A stretch of DNA of 64,000 nt from Azolla caroliniana (Eukaryota; Polypodiophyta): the NCBI GenBank assembly GCA_043228905.1, contig JBHGNT010000004.1, positions 17,732,001 through 17,796,000 of the forward strand. The letters are read 5' to 3'. The stretch's first letter is position 1. Every line of letters begins with the position of its first letter. The notes beneath the pieces are model-generated. The model was not told where the DNA came from, searched no databases, and worked only from the letters and a program-made list of their open reading frames with translations. A program made the position numbers and the translations under genes. Of this stretch, positions 53,087 through 63,119 are shown piece after piece.

Positions 53087-56000
53087 TCATGCAAGAGTAG
53101 CCAAAGTCTCAAGCAAAGTAGCAATGAACTCGAGCTGTTGTTCACAATCAATTTTGTCGAAAGGAGGAACATGGACAAATATGCATTGCGTTCCGTTAGC
53201 TGCTGAATGATGAAGGGAATGGTAATATACATAATTACAAACAAATCTCCCCGCATCGTTCGAGACAGCAACATTAAAACTTTTCTTTGCTAGCAACTCT
53301 ACAATATCGGTTGTGGGTAATGTTGTCTACAAAGAGCCAACCATATGATTAGAACTCTCTCTCTTTCTCTCTCTCTCTAGTAGAGCTCAATTGAGGTCAA
53401 GAAGTTCAAGCCTCCTTGAAGGGAATCTATTTCATGCTTTATATTTGAAGACTTATACCTAATGTTAAAAGAACTAATATTTGAAGACTTATACCTAACG
53501 TTAAAAGAACTAAGAAAATATTGAATAACATCCAATTTCTTGCTAGGAATGATGGTTTTGGCCCTTCATTCATGTTGGTTCCCGTATGCTATATCAATGC
53601 ATGCTATGAATAGTGATACTATATCAATGCATGTTGATGTTACTATATCAATGCATGCTATGAATAGTGATACTGCTGGTCTCTCACCCAATTTGTACTA
53701 ACTCCAGTTTGAATGTATTATCCATTCCATTTCCATTTTATTTACCGTATGAATAGTTTCTTTTCTTCTTTTGTTTTCCCTTGTTATCAGAAATTGTATC
53801 AGATCTGACTTGGATTTAATTCTTCGGCCTCATAAGTCATTCTGAACTTTCGAAGACATCGCTATATCTATAACTGTAGTTGAGTCCTTAGCTAGATCAC
53901 TGAATTTCATCCATAGTGCATTGGGGCTTCATCAATATTGGTATGTGGATAACTCTCTCCATGGCAGCTTGCTATGGCTAGGAGTAGTTCATGCTGGTAC
54001 GTGCAGATAACTATGCTTCAAGCTCGATAGGTTTAAGTTGATGAACTGATACCTTTCCATTACACATTGAATGCATGCTGACACATTCTAAGATGAACAA
54101 TGTCATAAAAGAACATCTTGTTCTGTTAGATCTTGAGCCCCAAACACCAGGGAAAAGGTGGATTTCTATTGGGGATACAATCATACAGAAGCATATCCCC
54201 AGAAGATGGGATGCATCAGATTTTAAAGAGAGCATGAAACAGAGGAGTATTACTCTTGTAGCTATCCTACAATAATATTTGACAGAGTCTTTCACACACT
54301 TCTTAGATAGGGTTTCGGAACTTCTGATCAAAACATCAATTATTATATCATCTACAGACGATAGACTTGGACTGAATCTCAACCTGGGAGGTGGACCCAC
54401 GCATGGAGAATATTCAAATACACACGTTGCAAACATCATGGATTGATTTCACAAGGCATTGCAAAATGAAACTGCTCTGAACTGGAAAGTATTCCAGATA
54501 AAGACATGTGACACAATTTGATAGATGAAGCAGTGCCTGGGATAGCAAGTCTAAGGCTGATGGTTTGTTGATAAATACAATTCAAGACAAGACTAGCGGC
54601 CAAAAAGTTTACAAAAGGGTGTTGATTTTGATGAACTCTTCAATCTGAATACAAGGCTCAGAACAATTTGAGTGGTCCTATCAACATCTGCAACTTGGAA
54701 CTGGTCAGTATTCCAGATGAATATCATAAGGACAAGGTCTTCACGGGGCAATCATCGGGCTTTGAGCTTCCCAAATTGGAAGGGAAAGACTTGAGGTTGC
54801 AGACAGCTCTGAATGGGCTGATGAACGCGAGGACCTGGCATGAGTGAATGGACAGATTCCTCACAAGAAAGCGAAGTCAGAAGTTCTTCAACTGATGCCG
54901 CTCTTTATTTCAAAACAAAATATGGATTCAGAGGTTCTCTCACTGATGCGGCTCTCTATTTTCAAAATAGAAAGTTGATTCAGAGGTTCTCTAGCTAATG
55001 CGGCTCTCTATTTCAAAACAGAATGTGGCTACATGGGCTGAAGAAGGCGAGGATCTGGCATGAGTGAATGGACAGATTCCTCACAAGAAAGCGAATTCAG
55101 AAGTTCTTCAACTGATGCAGCTCTTTATTTCAAAACAAAAAGCGGATTCAGAGGTTCTCTAGCTGATGTGGCTCTCTATTTCAAAACAGAATGTGGCTAC
55201 ATGGACTGAAGAAGGCGAGGATCTGGCATGAGTGAATGGACAGATTCCTCACAAGAAAGCGAATTCAGAAGTTCTTCAACTGATGCAGCTCTTTATTTCA
55301 AAACAAAAAGCGGATTCAGAGGTTCTCTAGCTGATGTGGCTCTCTATTTCAAAACAGAATGTGGCTACATGGACTGAAGAACGCGAGGGCCTGGCATGAG
55401 TGAATGACAGATTCCTCACAAAAAAGAGAATTCAGAAGTTCTTGAACTGATGCAGCTCTTTGTTTTAAAACAAAATGCGGATTCAGAGGTTTTCTAGCTG
55501 ATGTGGCTCTCTGTTTCAAAACAGAAAGCAGATTCAGATGTTCTCTAGCTGATGCGCCTCTCTTTGTCAAAACAGAAAGTGGAGCACATAAATATCCTCA
55601 AGGAGGTGTCTCATGGCGCAACTATTCAGGAATCCATTTATCTGAATGGAAGAAGAGTTCATAGAAAAACCATTGGAATTCAAGCTTCCCAGTTCAGAAG
55701 GAAAGGTCTTGGAGGTTACAGAGAGCCTGTACGGGCTAAATCAGGCCCAAGGGATAAAATCCTAATGGGTAGGGGATTAAGAAGATAGGTATCCAGCTGA
55801 TGCGACCCTCTTATGTTGAAGTACAATGTGAACAGATCATGATCTTCATGTCGGGGTTGCTGCACTTCTGAAGCTCATGAGGAATAGACATGGAAATGTG
55901 GAGAGAGGACAAAGACATGACTCTGACTCCTGTATTTTTGCAACACAATATCAGACTCAAGCTATCTGGTGGGAGTGATGGCGAAACTTATGCTGGATCA

Positions 56001-57436
56001 GGAAAAGAGTCATTGGCAAGCCAGCAAGCATGTTCCACAGCATCTGAAGGGTACACCAGATTCAGCATCACTAAGTATGGGTTTATATTATATGTTGGGC
56101 TATGTACATCTATCTATCTCATGGATTGATATGCGCAATTGGATAGATCTGCATCTCATAACATCAGGTGGAGATCAAGATAGGAGCATGTTTCACAAAG
56201 ATTCTTGGTTCCATGTCAAGATGCCCTAACTCAATGTTAAGAGTTGATCCAACAAATAGGAACCTGCAAGTTGTGTTGCAGATGCATTTTTTACAAGAGA
56301 AATTGAAGTATGTTGCAACCATACACATAAGAACATTGACAAAACTACAGATTCAATCAAACAGACTTCAGAGAAAAAGAAAATTCAGGATACCTTCAAA
56401 CATGAATGATAGATGAGATTGAATCACATGTCAATGGATATATGTCTCAATGAGCTTTAGAAAAAGCAATAGTCAACACCAAAGCCCACAGAGATAACAC
56501 ACTAAAAGGGGAGATAGCTTTTATGTTAAGGTTTTGGTCCTATGTGGGGCATTGTTGGTCTCCTTAGGACGGAAATAAGTCTCTCTAGGAAGAGAGGAGT
56601 AATATTAACTAAGGGTAACAAAGAATGCAATAAATCAGACATAATCCAGTTTTTCCATGAAGAATAGGTTCTTGTAATTAAGTTGCCTAGTATCAACTAT
56701 CAAACTGTGTTATTCAACGTTGTTATTGACTTTTCCTAATAACCACTTGACAAATATACATTTGATTTTTTTATTCATGTTCATAAAAATGCTAGGTAAA
56801 CTACCTCTCTTGCATGTGAAATATCACCGTCAGCTGGGATTATCGGAATCCTCTGCAACATCAGTAAAAATTAATCAGGTCACACGAAATTCTACACAAT
56901 GACAATTCCCAGATATAGAATTATAGTTTCCATATCAACCCAATGATCACCTGAGGTTGCCAGCCCATCTCATCAGGACAACGAAATGTTGCTTCATTTA
57001 CAGCTTTCCTTTCAATTGCAAACTTACTAGCTCCACTATTTACACCCATATGAACCTGCTCTTGTCCAGACATTTTCACCAAGAAGCAGAAAAAAGAAGT
57101 TACTTCAGACTCATGTTTATAAATGAAAGTTTATTAAACTATTGAAACAAAATCAAGCTATAGAAAGATGTTCCTATTCAGATCACTTTAGATTAAGGTT
57201 ATATTGTTCTGGTAAACAGAAATTTGGTATCGTGATTTCTAATTGTTTTCTCTTTCAAACTCATGCTTCCAAGGCTTCAAATAAAGAACCGCTCACTTAT
57301 GTGCTTATGTGCTCAAGACATGTTAGCAACAATGTCATCGATCTCATTTCTTAATTGAGTGGGACTTTTCCACATGATCTAAACTTTCATGACTTTCAAT
57401 TCATGAGTGAAAAAATTCTGTCTAATTCTCGCTTCC

Positions 57437-57469
<33 letters not shown>

Positions 57470-58739
57470 CATTAAATTCATTTAATTGAATAAAAGGAAG
57501 ATAGAAAAGTTTAAATATTTAACTAAATATTTATCATCAATCCCGTCCTCAAATGATGTAAATTGGTGGTTTTATTGCATATTTCTCTCAAATTCTTGAT
57601 TCCAATGAGTAACAATATAACACATTTCACTATATTCACTTGGTCAAATTTCAGAATCCAAATCACATGAGATTAACATTATACACATAATTACACATTA
57701 AAAGCATGTATATGAGATTACAAAGATTAATTCGCAATATTAAGAAATGTGGTTTTGCTAAATATGATACTTAATTATTGATTTCTCCCTAATTAAAAAG
57801 TGAGCATGTCAAAATTGGCCAATTCAAAATCTTGGTTTTTAATTATGCTTCTAAAAAAACAACTTGCTAAGATTTTTTTCTTTGAGAATTCTGATTTTTT
57901 TAATAGAAAAACAATCATTACTTGATTAAATCGTATAGAATAAGATGTTAACAATTACCCAAATGACTCAATCACTCAAATTCAGATTACTCTATGTTAA
58001 GCTTGGTATGTTTAGGATACAAAAATCTTCGAAATCCTTGGCTTTCTTCACACCATTAACTTTATTAAATATCAAGAAAAAATACCAAGGTTGCTCAAAA
58101 TTTAGATAAATTTAACTAAGTTTGTTATTCTCAAGGTTGCTTTCAAAATTGAAAGCATGATGCAAAACAAAATAAATTGATGTTTTAATACTACTTCTCC
58201 CACCCTTAAACTTGATTCAAATCATATACGTAATGATGCAAAAGAACAATCTACTCATATAGCTTGATGCTTGTAACGTTGATGACCCTAAAATTCGATT
58301 AAAAACGGACTAAAACAAAGAAAGAAAAACAAATTTTACCAATGGATTCGATGGTTATTATCTGCTTCATAATCATTAAAGTTGATTAAAATCAAATCAA
58401 ACTAAAAAAACTTACCCAAATGATTTTATCCTTCACATCCACATCCGATGATGTGTTTATAGTATCAGTAGTGGTGGGGGTGGTGGTGGTAGAAATAGTA
58501 GAGGAAACCACAAGTGCGGAGTTTAGCAATGTTTGAAAAGTATGAAGAACACCTTCTCCAACTGTCTCCATGACAGTGATACTACCTAATTTTGCATTAA
58601 GAGGAAGGCTCCTCTTCTTCTCTATGTAGTCTTCCAACATTGATGCAAGAACCTGTGTCGGGTTCTCGTTAACACCATAGAATTTCTTGAACCCTGTCAC
58701 ATGAAATATGCAATTTGATGGTGAACCCTGGGAACCCAT
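53087..58739 (-). CDS. pyroglutamyl-peptidase I (pyrrolidone-carboxylate peptidase) family protein
   Basis: Four exons: 58739-58416, 57055-56951, 56852-56805, 53326-53087; all borders GT-AG, all phase 0; 238 residues, close to plant homologues (about 220). It removes N-terminal pyroglutamate from peptides and is expected in the cytosol (peptidase family C15). The N-terminus has HVTGFKKFYGVNENPTQ. The catalytic triad of the family is present: Glu123 in SKFAIERKAVNE, Cys189 in DAGRFVCNYVYYHSL and His211 in FVHVPPF. A Thr/Ser-rich insert near residues 78-100 is longer than I expect. Start at 58739 matches the family start (MGS...). Intron 3 is 3478 bp and holds a dead copia. Looks functional. 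Confidence 0.95.
53350..53690. repeat. small tandem duplications in intron 3
   Basis: A 37-bp unit (ATATTTGAAGACTTATACCT...) occurs twice at about 53440-53515. CTATATCAATGCATG occurs three times at 53590-53660, with GCTATGAATAGTGATACT in two of them. A TC run lies at 53357-53380. Confidence 0.8.
54560..56560 (+). mobile_element. highly decayed Ty1/copia (I) inside intron 3 of the peptidase gene
   Basis: Plus-strand fragments in copia order: GVDFDELF (about 54620), FELPKLEGKDLRLQTALNGL (about 54760), ARTWHE-stop-MDRFLT (about 54830), then the tandem array, a second KVLEVTESLYGL-like piece (about 55705), HWQASKHVPQHLKGTPD (about 56010) and a decayed RNase H end near 56290-56360. A purine run AAAAGGGGAGATA (56503-56515) and TGTTGGTC (about 56547) may mark the 3' LTR start. 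Multiple frames and stops. Confidence 0.7.
54777..55590 (+). repeat. 168-bp higher-order tandem repeat made from copia RT sequence
   Basis: CTGGCATGAGTG starts near 54835, 55055, 55223 and 55391: intervals 220, 168 and 168 bp. Within each unit a block of about 52 bp (GATTCAGAGGTTCTCTAGCT, GGCTCTCTATTTCAAAACAG) recurs two or three times. The first long interval equals one extra 52-bp block. Confidence 0.85.
57437..57470. repeat. (AAT)n microsatellite in intron 1 of the peptidase gene
   Basis: About ten AAT units. Confidence 0.9.
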
Positions 58740-58783
58740 TAAAGATATTATCTATTTTAATCTGTTCTGTTCTGTTTCTCTTC

Positions 58784-58812
58784 TTCTTCTTCTTCTTCTT
58801 CTTCTTCTTTTT
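58784..58812. repeat. (TTC)n microsatellite just upstream of the peptidase start codon
   Basis: About nine TTC units, 45 bp beyond the ATG; on the gene's strand this is a GAA run in the 5' UTR or promoter. Confidence 0.9.
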
Positions 58813-59099
58813 GTTTTAGGTTGTTCAACGAAGGCAAATGAAACAAATGAAGGAGAAGGTAAGATTAGAGAAACAAGGTTTCCATCGCCATCATCTCCAT
58901 CACTCTGCGTCCATTTCCTGGCAATCGCACAGAGGAGAGCGGAATCGGCGTTTATTCACATGTGGGCGTCTGAGCATCTCTTTTAGTTTGGGAATGATGG
59001 AATCAAAAACAAAAATACATAAAGGAAAAAAAACAAACGCACAACAACTCCCCCCACCACATTACATATTCATTCATTCCCTCTTTTTATGAGTGTGAA

Positions 59100-59401
59100 T
59101 TGAAGAAGATTAGAGGCACAAGGCCTTGTTCACATGGCTCCAAGAGCTCCTGCTACTTTAACAAACTGCACGCGCGCATGTCTGCTTGAAATCGGTACCA
59201 TACTCGCCCGATATCTCTATCCGTGGCCTACCTCACCCAACTCCAGAAGGGGACGGAATAAATAATAATAATAATAAACAACAAGCTTTGGCTCATTCTG
59301 CTCTTGCTTTGTACTAGACCTCTAAGTATTTGCCTAGGTATAGGAAGAAGACATGATCGATCTCTTATTTTTATACTCTCTCTCTATGTATCTATCTCTC
59401 A
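59100..59401. other. gene-free flank ending in TC/TATC repeats
   Basis: Holds an AAT run (59261-59278) and a CTCTCTCTATGTATCTATCTC tract at about 59378-59401 that borders LINE E copy 3. Confidence 0.5.
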
Positions 59402-60888
59402 AAATGGGCAACACACAGACCCTTGCGAGGTGGACAATATTGGACACTGATGTGGGATAGTTTGAGTACCATTGTCCTACCATCCTTTTTCTCGAGTCAC
59501 ATGTCCTTAGTGGAATGACGTGCAGACATTGGTTGTATATTGGTTACCAAGTTTGCAAAGGAAGAATGTGTTGAAGAAGTTGCCATTGGGAATGTTGTGA
59601 TTATGCTTTTGTTATATGTAGATGGTGTAGTGCTTTTTGCAAATACTTTAGAAGATGCACAAAAGCTTATGAAGGCATTGGAAATTTTTGCATACATACT
59701 AAATTAAGTGTCAATAGCTCCAAAACAAAGATTATGCTCGTGAAGAGCCAAAAAAGAGATAAACCATGCATTATGTACAACAATGAGCCACTTGAATGTG
59801 TGGAAAGCTTCAAATATCTTGGCCTTGAAGTTCCTTCAACTCATAGATGGAATGAATGTACTACATGTCGCTTAGATGCAGGTAAGTGAGCATACTATGC
59901 ATTTGAGAACACATGCAATGTTGGAGATATTAAGTGTTGGGTCCTCAAGAAATATCTTTTCGACACAAAGTGACACCGGTTCTTCTCTATGGTGTGGAAG
60001 TATGGGGCGGTAGCATCCCTAAATCTATGTGGAAAGAGTTTGAAAATGTCCAAAAACATTTTCTTACAAAGTTTCTACATGTTAAGAAACAAACACCCTA
60101 CACCCTCCTCCTTGAGACGGGATCGCTCCCCATTGAGATCATGGTCATGGAAAGGGTTGTTGAATACATGCTTAAGTTTCAAAAAAGTCCCTCACATCAA
60201 CTTCCTAGAATTGCATGGGAAGCAAGCAAAAAGATCCAAAAGACGCGTAAAAGCAAATTTTTGTGTTCCGGTTGGATGCAAGATATAGAAAAATGGTTTG
60301 GTAGATGGGATGCGAGACACTTGCTTCATGATGCATCACTAGATTCCTCTGTAAATGAGGCCTTTTTGCAACGCCAACGTATCATGACATGGGACAAATG
60401 TGGAGGCTCACACTTCACACATTATACAACACATGTTGCACCTAACTACAAAACCATATTCTTTGCAGAACGGGAAAACTGTACACATCGATACATGTTA
60501 GAGCCCATACCGTTATCTGCCATTAGAACCATTGCTTCCATGCGAGTTAGCTCACATGCATTGCGATGTGAGACAGGGCGTTGGGGCACAAGTGATGAGA
60601 GTGGTCGTCTATGCACACTTTGCCCTAAACAAGTTCACGAGGCTGAGTATCACACTTTCAAGATACAATGCTCTACCTTTGATCATATTCGACCATGCTT
60701 TCCACATCTATTCAACCAAGCCCAATCCTTGCATGAATTCCTCTCACAACCACAATGTGCACTCTTGATTGCAACATTCATTGGTAAAGTTCTTGAACAT
60801 CAAGAGTTACTACTCACTTTCACACGTATCACGTGAAATGTAATATTTTTGGTCTCATAGGTCATATTTGACCTCCAAAGACAATAAT

Positions 60889-60892
<4 letters not shown>
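59402..60892 (+). mobile_element. LINE E copy 3, longest copy in the window
   Basis: RT fragment near 59590-59640 reads LLLYVDGVVLFANTLEDAQ: the YADD motif is changed to YVDG, so a catalytic Asp is lost. Post-RT coding follows with stops at about 59702 and 59888. An open frame 59934-60836 carries EVWGGSIPKSMWKEF, TPYTLLLETGSLPIEIM, WMQDIEKWFGRWDA and LCTLCPKQVHEAEYHT. The 3' UTR ends AATATAATC followed by (TC)n at 60893-60930. The exact 5' end is uncertain; a TC/TATC tract lies at 59378-59401. Confidence 0.85.

Positions 60893-60930
<38 letters not shown>
60893..60930. repeat. (TC)n at the 3' end of LINE E copy 3
   Basis: Uninterrupted TC run directly after the conserved LINE E terminus. Confidence 0.95.
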
Positions 60931-60935
<5 letters not shown>

Positions 60936-61500
60936 ATTAAAATCTTCTACGAAATGATGTTCACCATGGATGGAAAAAATCCAAAAAGAAGGAAGCTTTT
61001 ATTTGTCATCTGAAAGGAATCTTAGTTCTTCTTCTTGTCCAAGTTCTTCAAAGGTTTGTTTCATAAATATGCTCAAGATTCTAAAAGAATGAATCTTTGG
61101 CTACAAAACAAAAAGAAGTTTTTTCTTAACCGATAGTTAATTGCTTTCCTGGAGGATGTTTTGATATTCAAAGTCTGAAGTATGCAAAGGATCCTTCTTT
61201 TCCAAGTAAGAAATATTTGGCCAAGAATGCTAAAGGTTTTGGTTTTCCAAAATTTGCTTGAGTAAATATTTGTTTGTTTCTTGAAGAATAGCCTAATAGT
61301 CTTTGGCTTATAACTTGATCCAACTTTCTTAATTCTGTGGAGGAGCTTTTCTTTTGCCAAACACTACTTTGTTAAGTTCTAGGAAGGAAGCTTTGTTCTT
61401 ACCTAATATTGCTTTGTTTTCCAAGGAGGAGGTAATGAACATGCTTTGGAGTGCTAAGGATATGAAACCTTGGTAGGATTTGATACAATTCTCTCAGACT
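60931..61500. other. gene-free stretch
   Basis: AT-rich, no recognisable coding; CTTTGTTTTCC-like words repeat loosely. Confidence 0.4.
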
Positions 61501-61576
61501 CTCTCTCCCTCTCTCTCTCTCTCTCTTTGTGAAATCACACAATTATATCAATAAGTGTGTGTGAAAACACTACTTA

Positions 61577-61620
<44 letters not shown>

Positions 61621-61667
61621 TGAAATCACACAATTATATCAATAAGTGTGTGTGAAAACACTACTTA

Positions 61668-61703
<36 letters not shown>
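61500..61703. repeat. 91-bp direct repeat made of (TC)n plus a unique segment
   Basis: TTTGTGAAATCACACAATTA begins at 61526 and again at 61617. The units are identical apart from TC-run length. The second TC run abuts LINE E copy 4. Confidence 0.92.
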
Positions 61704-61707
<4 letters not shown>

Positions 61708-61935
61708 GTGTTGGGTCATCAAGAAATGCCTTTTTGACACTTCGGTGACACCGGTGCTTCTTTGTGGGGTGGAAGTATGGGGTGGTAGCATCCCTAAATC
61801 TACTTGGAAAGAATTTGAAAATGTCCAAAAACATTTTCTTACAAAGTTTCTACAAGTTAAGAAACAAACACCATACACCCTCCTCCTTGAGACGGGATCA
61901 CTTCGCATTGAGATCATGGGCATGGAAATGTTGTG
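61704..61935 (+). mobile_element. LINE E copy 4, truncated at both ends
   Basis: Starts TTAAGTGTTGGGTCATCAAG right after (TC)n and matches copy 3 from about 59930 (GVEVWGGSIPKSTWKEFENV). It breaks off near 61935 where another sequence starting TGTGCACA begins. Confidence 0.85.
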
Positions 61936-62272
61936 CACAATATGTGTCTCAGCCGGCTAGTGTGAGATGATGAGCTAGGTAGTTGCCGAATAGCAACGAG
62001 AATCTTTGTATGTGGAATAAGCAAACATATTGCAAGTGAGTATATGATGGTGCACAGTTTTATCTCTCTGTTACAGAATATACAAAAGACTGAAGAAGAT
62101 GACAGTTACAGAGACAGTTAGAGCTCAAGAGACAATGCATTACAAATCCCGCTAGAACTATATAACAAAACTCATTTACACACTTTTATAGTTAGGGTAA
62201 CTAAGCCCTAACTAAGATAATGTGTTCACACTAGGAATACAACTTGGGTGGAGTAGGACTTTTAGTCCAACA
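61934..62272. repeat. possible LTR fragment
   Basis: Starts TGTGCACAATATG at the break in LINE E4 and ends near GTCCAACA, followed by AACTCTCCCGTAAAAGGACT, a pyrimidine-rich run fitting a minus-strand purine tract. A related segment ending CCAACA then AACACCCTCGTAAAAGGGCT lies at about 63480-63560. Confidence 0.4.
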
Positions 62273-62800
62273 AACTCTCCCGTAAAAGGACTACTCTAAT
62301 TGTTTACAGTGGGATGGGGTTATCTTCTTTGTAAGCTTAAATTATATTTTCATTTAAACTACAATTAGAATTTACAAGCCGATCGACTAGTTTGCAGGAT
62401 CGGTAGTGGTAGAGTTGGCTAGTTGCCGAATTGGCTTTGGGCTCTTCGGCCTTCGGCTCTTCCGAATGATTGGTCCTTCTTCCTTGTTGCAGATTTCTAA
62501 TCGGTTTTCGGCTCCTTCAATCGGCTTTTGGCCTTTTGATCTTTTCAGATTCAGTTGGCGTTTTCGGCTCTTTGGGCTTTGCCGTTTTGGCTCTACCGAT
62601 TTCTGACTCTCTTGCTACTTGTTGAATAGGATATGCGGAAAAATATATGAGAACCTGCAAGGTGATGTCCAACAAACAACGTTGTCAAGGAAATCCTCAT
62701 GTGCTCGTGGAATGAAGTGGGACCACCAGGGTTCTAGACTAGAAGGATTCAATGTTTTATTAGCGTACGCGAGATAGGCAGATAGATAGATAGAGAGATT
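62273..62800. other. non-coding, TCGGCTTTTGGC-rich stretch
   Basis: Repeated CTTCGGCTCTTCCG and TCGGCTTTTGGCC-like words (62430-62600). Possibly the 3' part of the element whose LTR is at 61934. Confidence 0.35.
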
Positions 62801-62866
62801 CCAATTTCGACTTTGAACCCTTGACTTCAAGTTTGAGAGACAAGACCAATGAGATAACTAGAATTT
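62780..62866 (-). mobile_element. candidate tRNA-derived SINE head
   Basis: Minus strand has A-box-like TAGTTATCTCATTGGTC (62860-62844) and B-box-like GGTTCAAAGTC (62819-62809). Downstream on the minus strand a TATC/TC repeat (62797-62780) follows. Confidence 0.45.
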
Positions 62867-62993
62867 AATTTTTCTTAAGTTCCTCCTTCAATACATAGCT
62901 TCTTTACACAAGGCTTAAACCATGGTTTTGTGCACACAGTTTTATACATTCTTATAGAATACTGAATATGAGAAGAAAATATACAAAATTTAA

Positions 62994-63115
62994 AGCACTT
63001 AGTAGTAGCTTTAGTGGTAAGTCAATTGTCTCTTACCTTGGAGGTGCAAGGTTCAAACCTTGCTTGCACCTTGTTGTATGCACTCAAATGTTGCTAGGCT
63101 TTAGTCTTATTTTTA
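62994..63115 (+). mobile_element. candidate tRNA-derived SINE
   Basis: A box TAGCTTTAGTGG (63006-63017) and B box GGTTCAAACC (63050-63059) are 32 bases apart, as in RNA polymerase III internal promoters. A T-rich end follows near 63105-63120. Stem pairing GGTGCAAG/CTTGC(A) around the B box is visible, but there is no full cloverleaf. Confidence 0.5.
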
Positions 63116-63119
63116 TATT

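Noticed and set aside
54075-54275. 66-codon plus-strand ORF in intron 3
   Set aside because: No domain recognised; lies beside the decayed copia but I could not place it in gag or pol.
54777-55590. CRISPR-like or satellite array
   Set aside because: Repeats are contiguous with sub-repeats and derive from copia RT; no constant repeats with unique spacers, and the genome is eukaryotic.
61526-61703. 91-bp direct repeat as LTRs of a tiny element
   Set aside because: The units are directly adjacent with no internal region and are mostly TC microsatellite.
62994-63080. Functional tRNA gene
   Set aside because: A and B boxes are present but I cannot form acceptor and anticodon stems; a SINE head is more likely.
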